A stretch of 5,209 nucleotides of DNA from GCA-2862585 sp965661345 (GTDB taxonomy: Bacteria > Bacteroidota > Bacteroidia > Flavobacteriales > UBA7312), in contig CBFIDK010000031.1 of the NCBI GenBank assembly GCA_965661345.1, forward strand, positions 1 to 5,209, given 5' to 3'. Shown in pieces: positions 4,667-5,209 of this stretch. The notes under the pieces are model-generated. The model ran no database searches. It was not told the DNA's origin and saw nothing but the letters and a program-made list of their open reading frames with translations. A program made the position numbers and the translations under genes. The stretch's first letter is position 1. Each line of letters begins with the position of its first letter.

Positions 4667-5209
4667 ATGCGCCAATTCTTATGTGTTTTATTGCTCTTTT
4701 CATTTTCGTTTGCTGCGAATAGTAAAGACCTTGAGAGGGTCAATGAGGCAGAATTCATCGCCACCTCTTCTTACAGTTCCCCTCCACAGTTAGAAGCAGC
4801 AAGCCCATCAGCGGCCAATTCAAGCGCTAGCTCGAGCGTCATCGATTCACTAGAAGTCAACATTGTACAAATTGACATTTGTGATGCCAACGGAATCATT
4901 GATATTATTTCACCAAGTAATATGTCCCCTCCATATAATCTTGAGGTGGTTTACCCAAATAGTTCAGTTTTTACTTTCGCTTACAGTGATGCGGGCTACA
5001 CATTATCAAACCTTAACGGTGGTCTATACGAAATAACAGTTTATTCGGGAGGCGACACCTCATACGCTTCGGTAGATTTACCCCAAATTGAATTAAACAC
5101 AAATTTTTATAGCCCGTCTTTTCTTAATGGCGGTTACAACGTAAGTTGTTACGGCGCTTGTGATGCTGAGTTATTCATTAACTTAATTAACCCTTCGGAA
5201 ACTTACACC
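4667..5209 (+). CDS. Secreted SprB-repeat-like surface protein, N-terminal part (3' end outside the window)
   Basis: The frame runs from ATG 4667 to the window edge, 181 codons without a stop. MRQFLCVLLLFSFSFAANSK is a signal peptide with a likely cut after A16 or A17. A Ser/Ala/Pro-rich linker follows (about 33-58). From about 64 there is SprB-repeat-like sequence: VQIDICDANG, SPPYNLEV, then LSNLNGGLYEITVYSGG (113-129) and SVDLPQIEL, matching the family pattern 'PY.y.w ... l.aG.Y.vtv.D ... v.i'. A second unit starts at about 155 with NVSCYGACDAELFINLINPS, the typical 'iSCfG.CdG...' opening. SprB-type proteins are very large adhesins that ride on the gliding machinery and are exported by T9SS, so this is probably the first fraction of a long repetitive cell-surface protein. 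Its true length and C-terminal sorting domain are not visible. The start is notably G+C-rich for this window (30 of 60 bases in 4741-4800). The upstream DNA holds a terminator and a candidate -7 box. Confidence 0.8.
   Translation, partial: MRQFLCVLLLFSFSFAANSKDLERVNEAEFIATSSYSSPPQLEAASPSAANSSASSSVIDSLEVNIVQIDICDANGIIDIISPSNMSPPYNLEVVYPNSSVFTFAYSDAGYTLSNLNGGLYEITVYSGGDTSYASVDLPQIELNTNFYSPSFLNGGYNVSCYGACDAELFINLINPSETYT

Noticed and set aside
1..5209. CRISPR array, rRNA gene or full insertion sequence
   Set aside because: No regularly spaced repeat series, no rRNA-like stretch, and no transposase frame or matching terminal inverted repeats were found.

Overview
The window looks like a piece of a Bacteroidota genome, most likely a marine-type Flavobacteriaceae. 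The reasons are the AT-rich intergenic DNA, the lack of Shine-Dalgarno sequences, TAnnTTTG-type -7 elements, signal peptides ending just before a Gln, a type IX secretion (T9SS) C-terminal sorting domain, an SprB-repeat-type surface protein and a small GldL-like membrane protein.

Left part (1-3069): a divergent pair. A large secreted protein of unknown function runs leftward and leaves the window. A 544-residue membrane-anchored regulator (signal peptide, beta-propeller-like outer domain, one transmembrane helix, cytoplasmic AraC-type DNA-binding domain) runs rightward. The 91-bp gap between them holds promoter candidates for both directions and a 15-bp imperfect direct repeat that could be the regulator's operator. 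The simplest reading is that the regulator senses something outside the cytoplasm and controls the secreted protein and itself. The AraC domain stops early, in its second helix-turn-helix.

Middle part (3070-4370): a patchwork of fragments. It has an orphan T9SS sorting domain on the minus strand with no gene body, a small multi-spanning membrane protein gene enclosed by two copies of a 38-bp imperfect direct repeat, several strong stem-loop terminators, and a 16-bp tRNA 3' end (tRNA-Asp-like) still joined to its own terminator but without the rest of the tRNA. This looks like the scar of repeated integration and deletion. No integrase or transposase gene is present. Three spots share one layout (AGTTCGA, a small hairpin, then a terminator hairpin), which no standard feature type explains.

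Right part (4371-5209): about 300 bp without a convincing gene, containing a strong terminator just ahead of the start of a large secreted, Ser-rich, SprB-repeat-like surface protein that runs off the right edge. The secreted proteins and the sorting-domain remnant fit a cell-surface/T9SS theme. Functional links between the three parts are inference.
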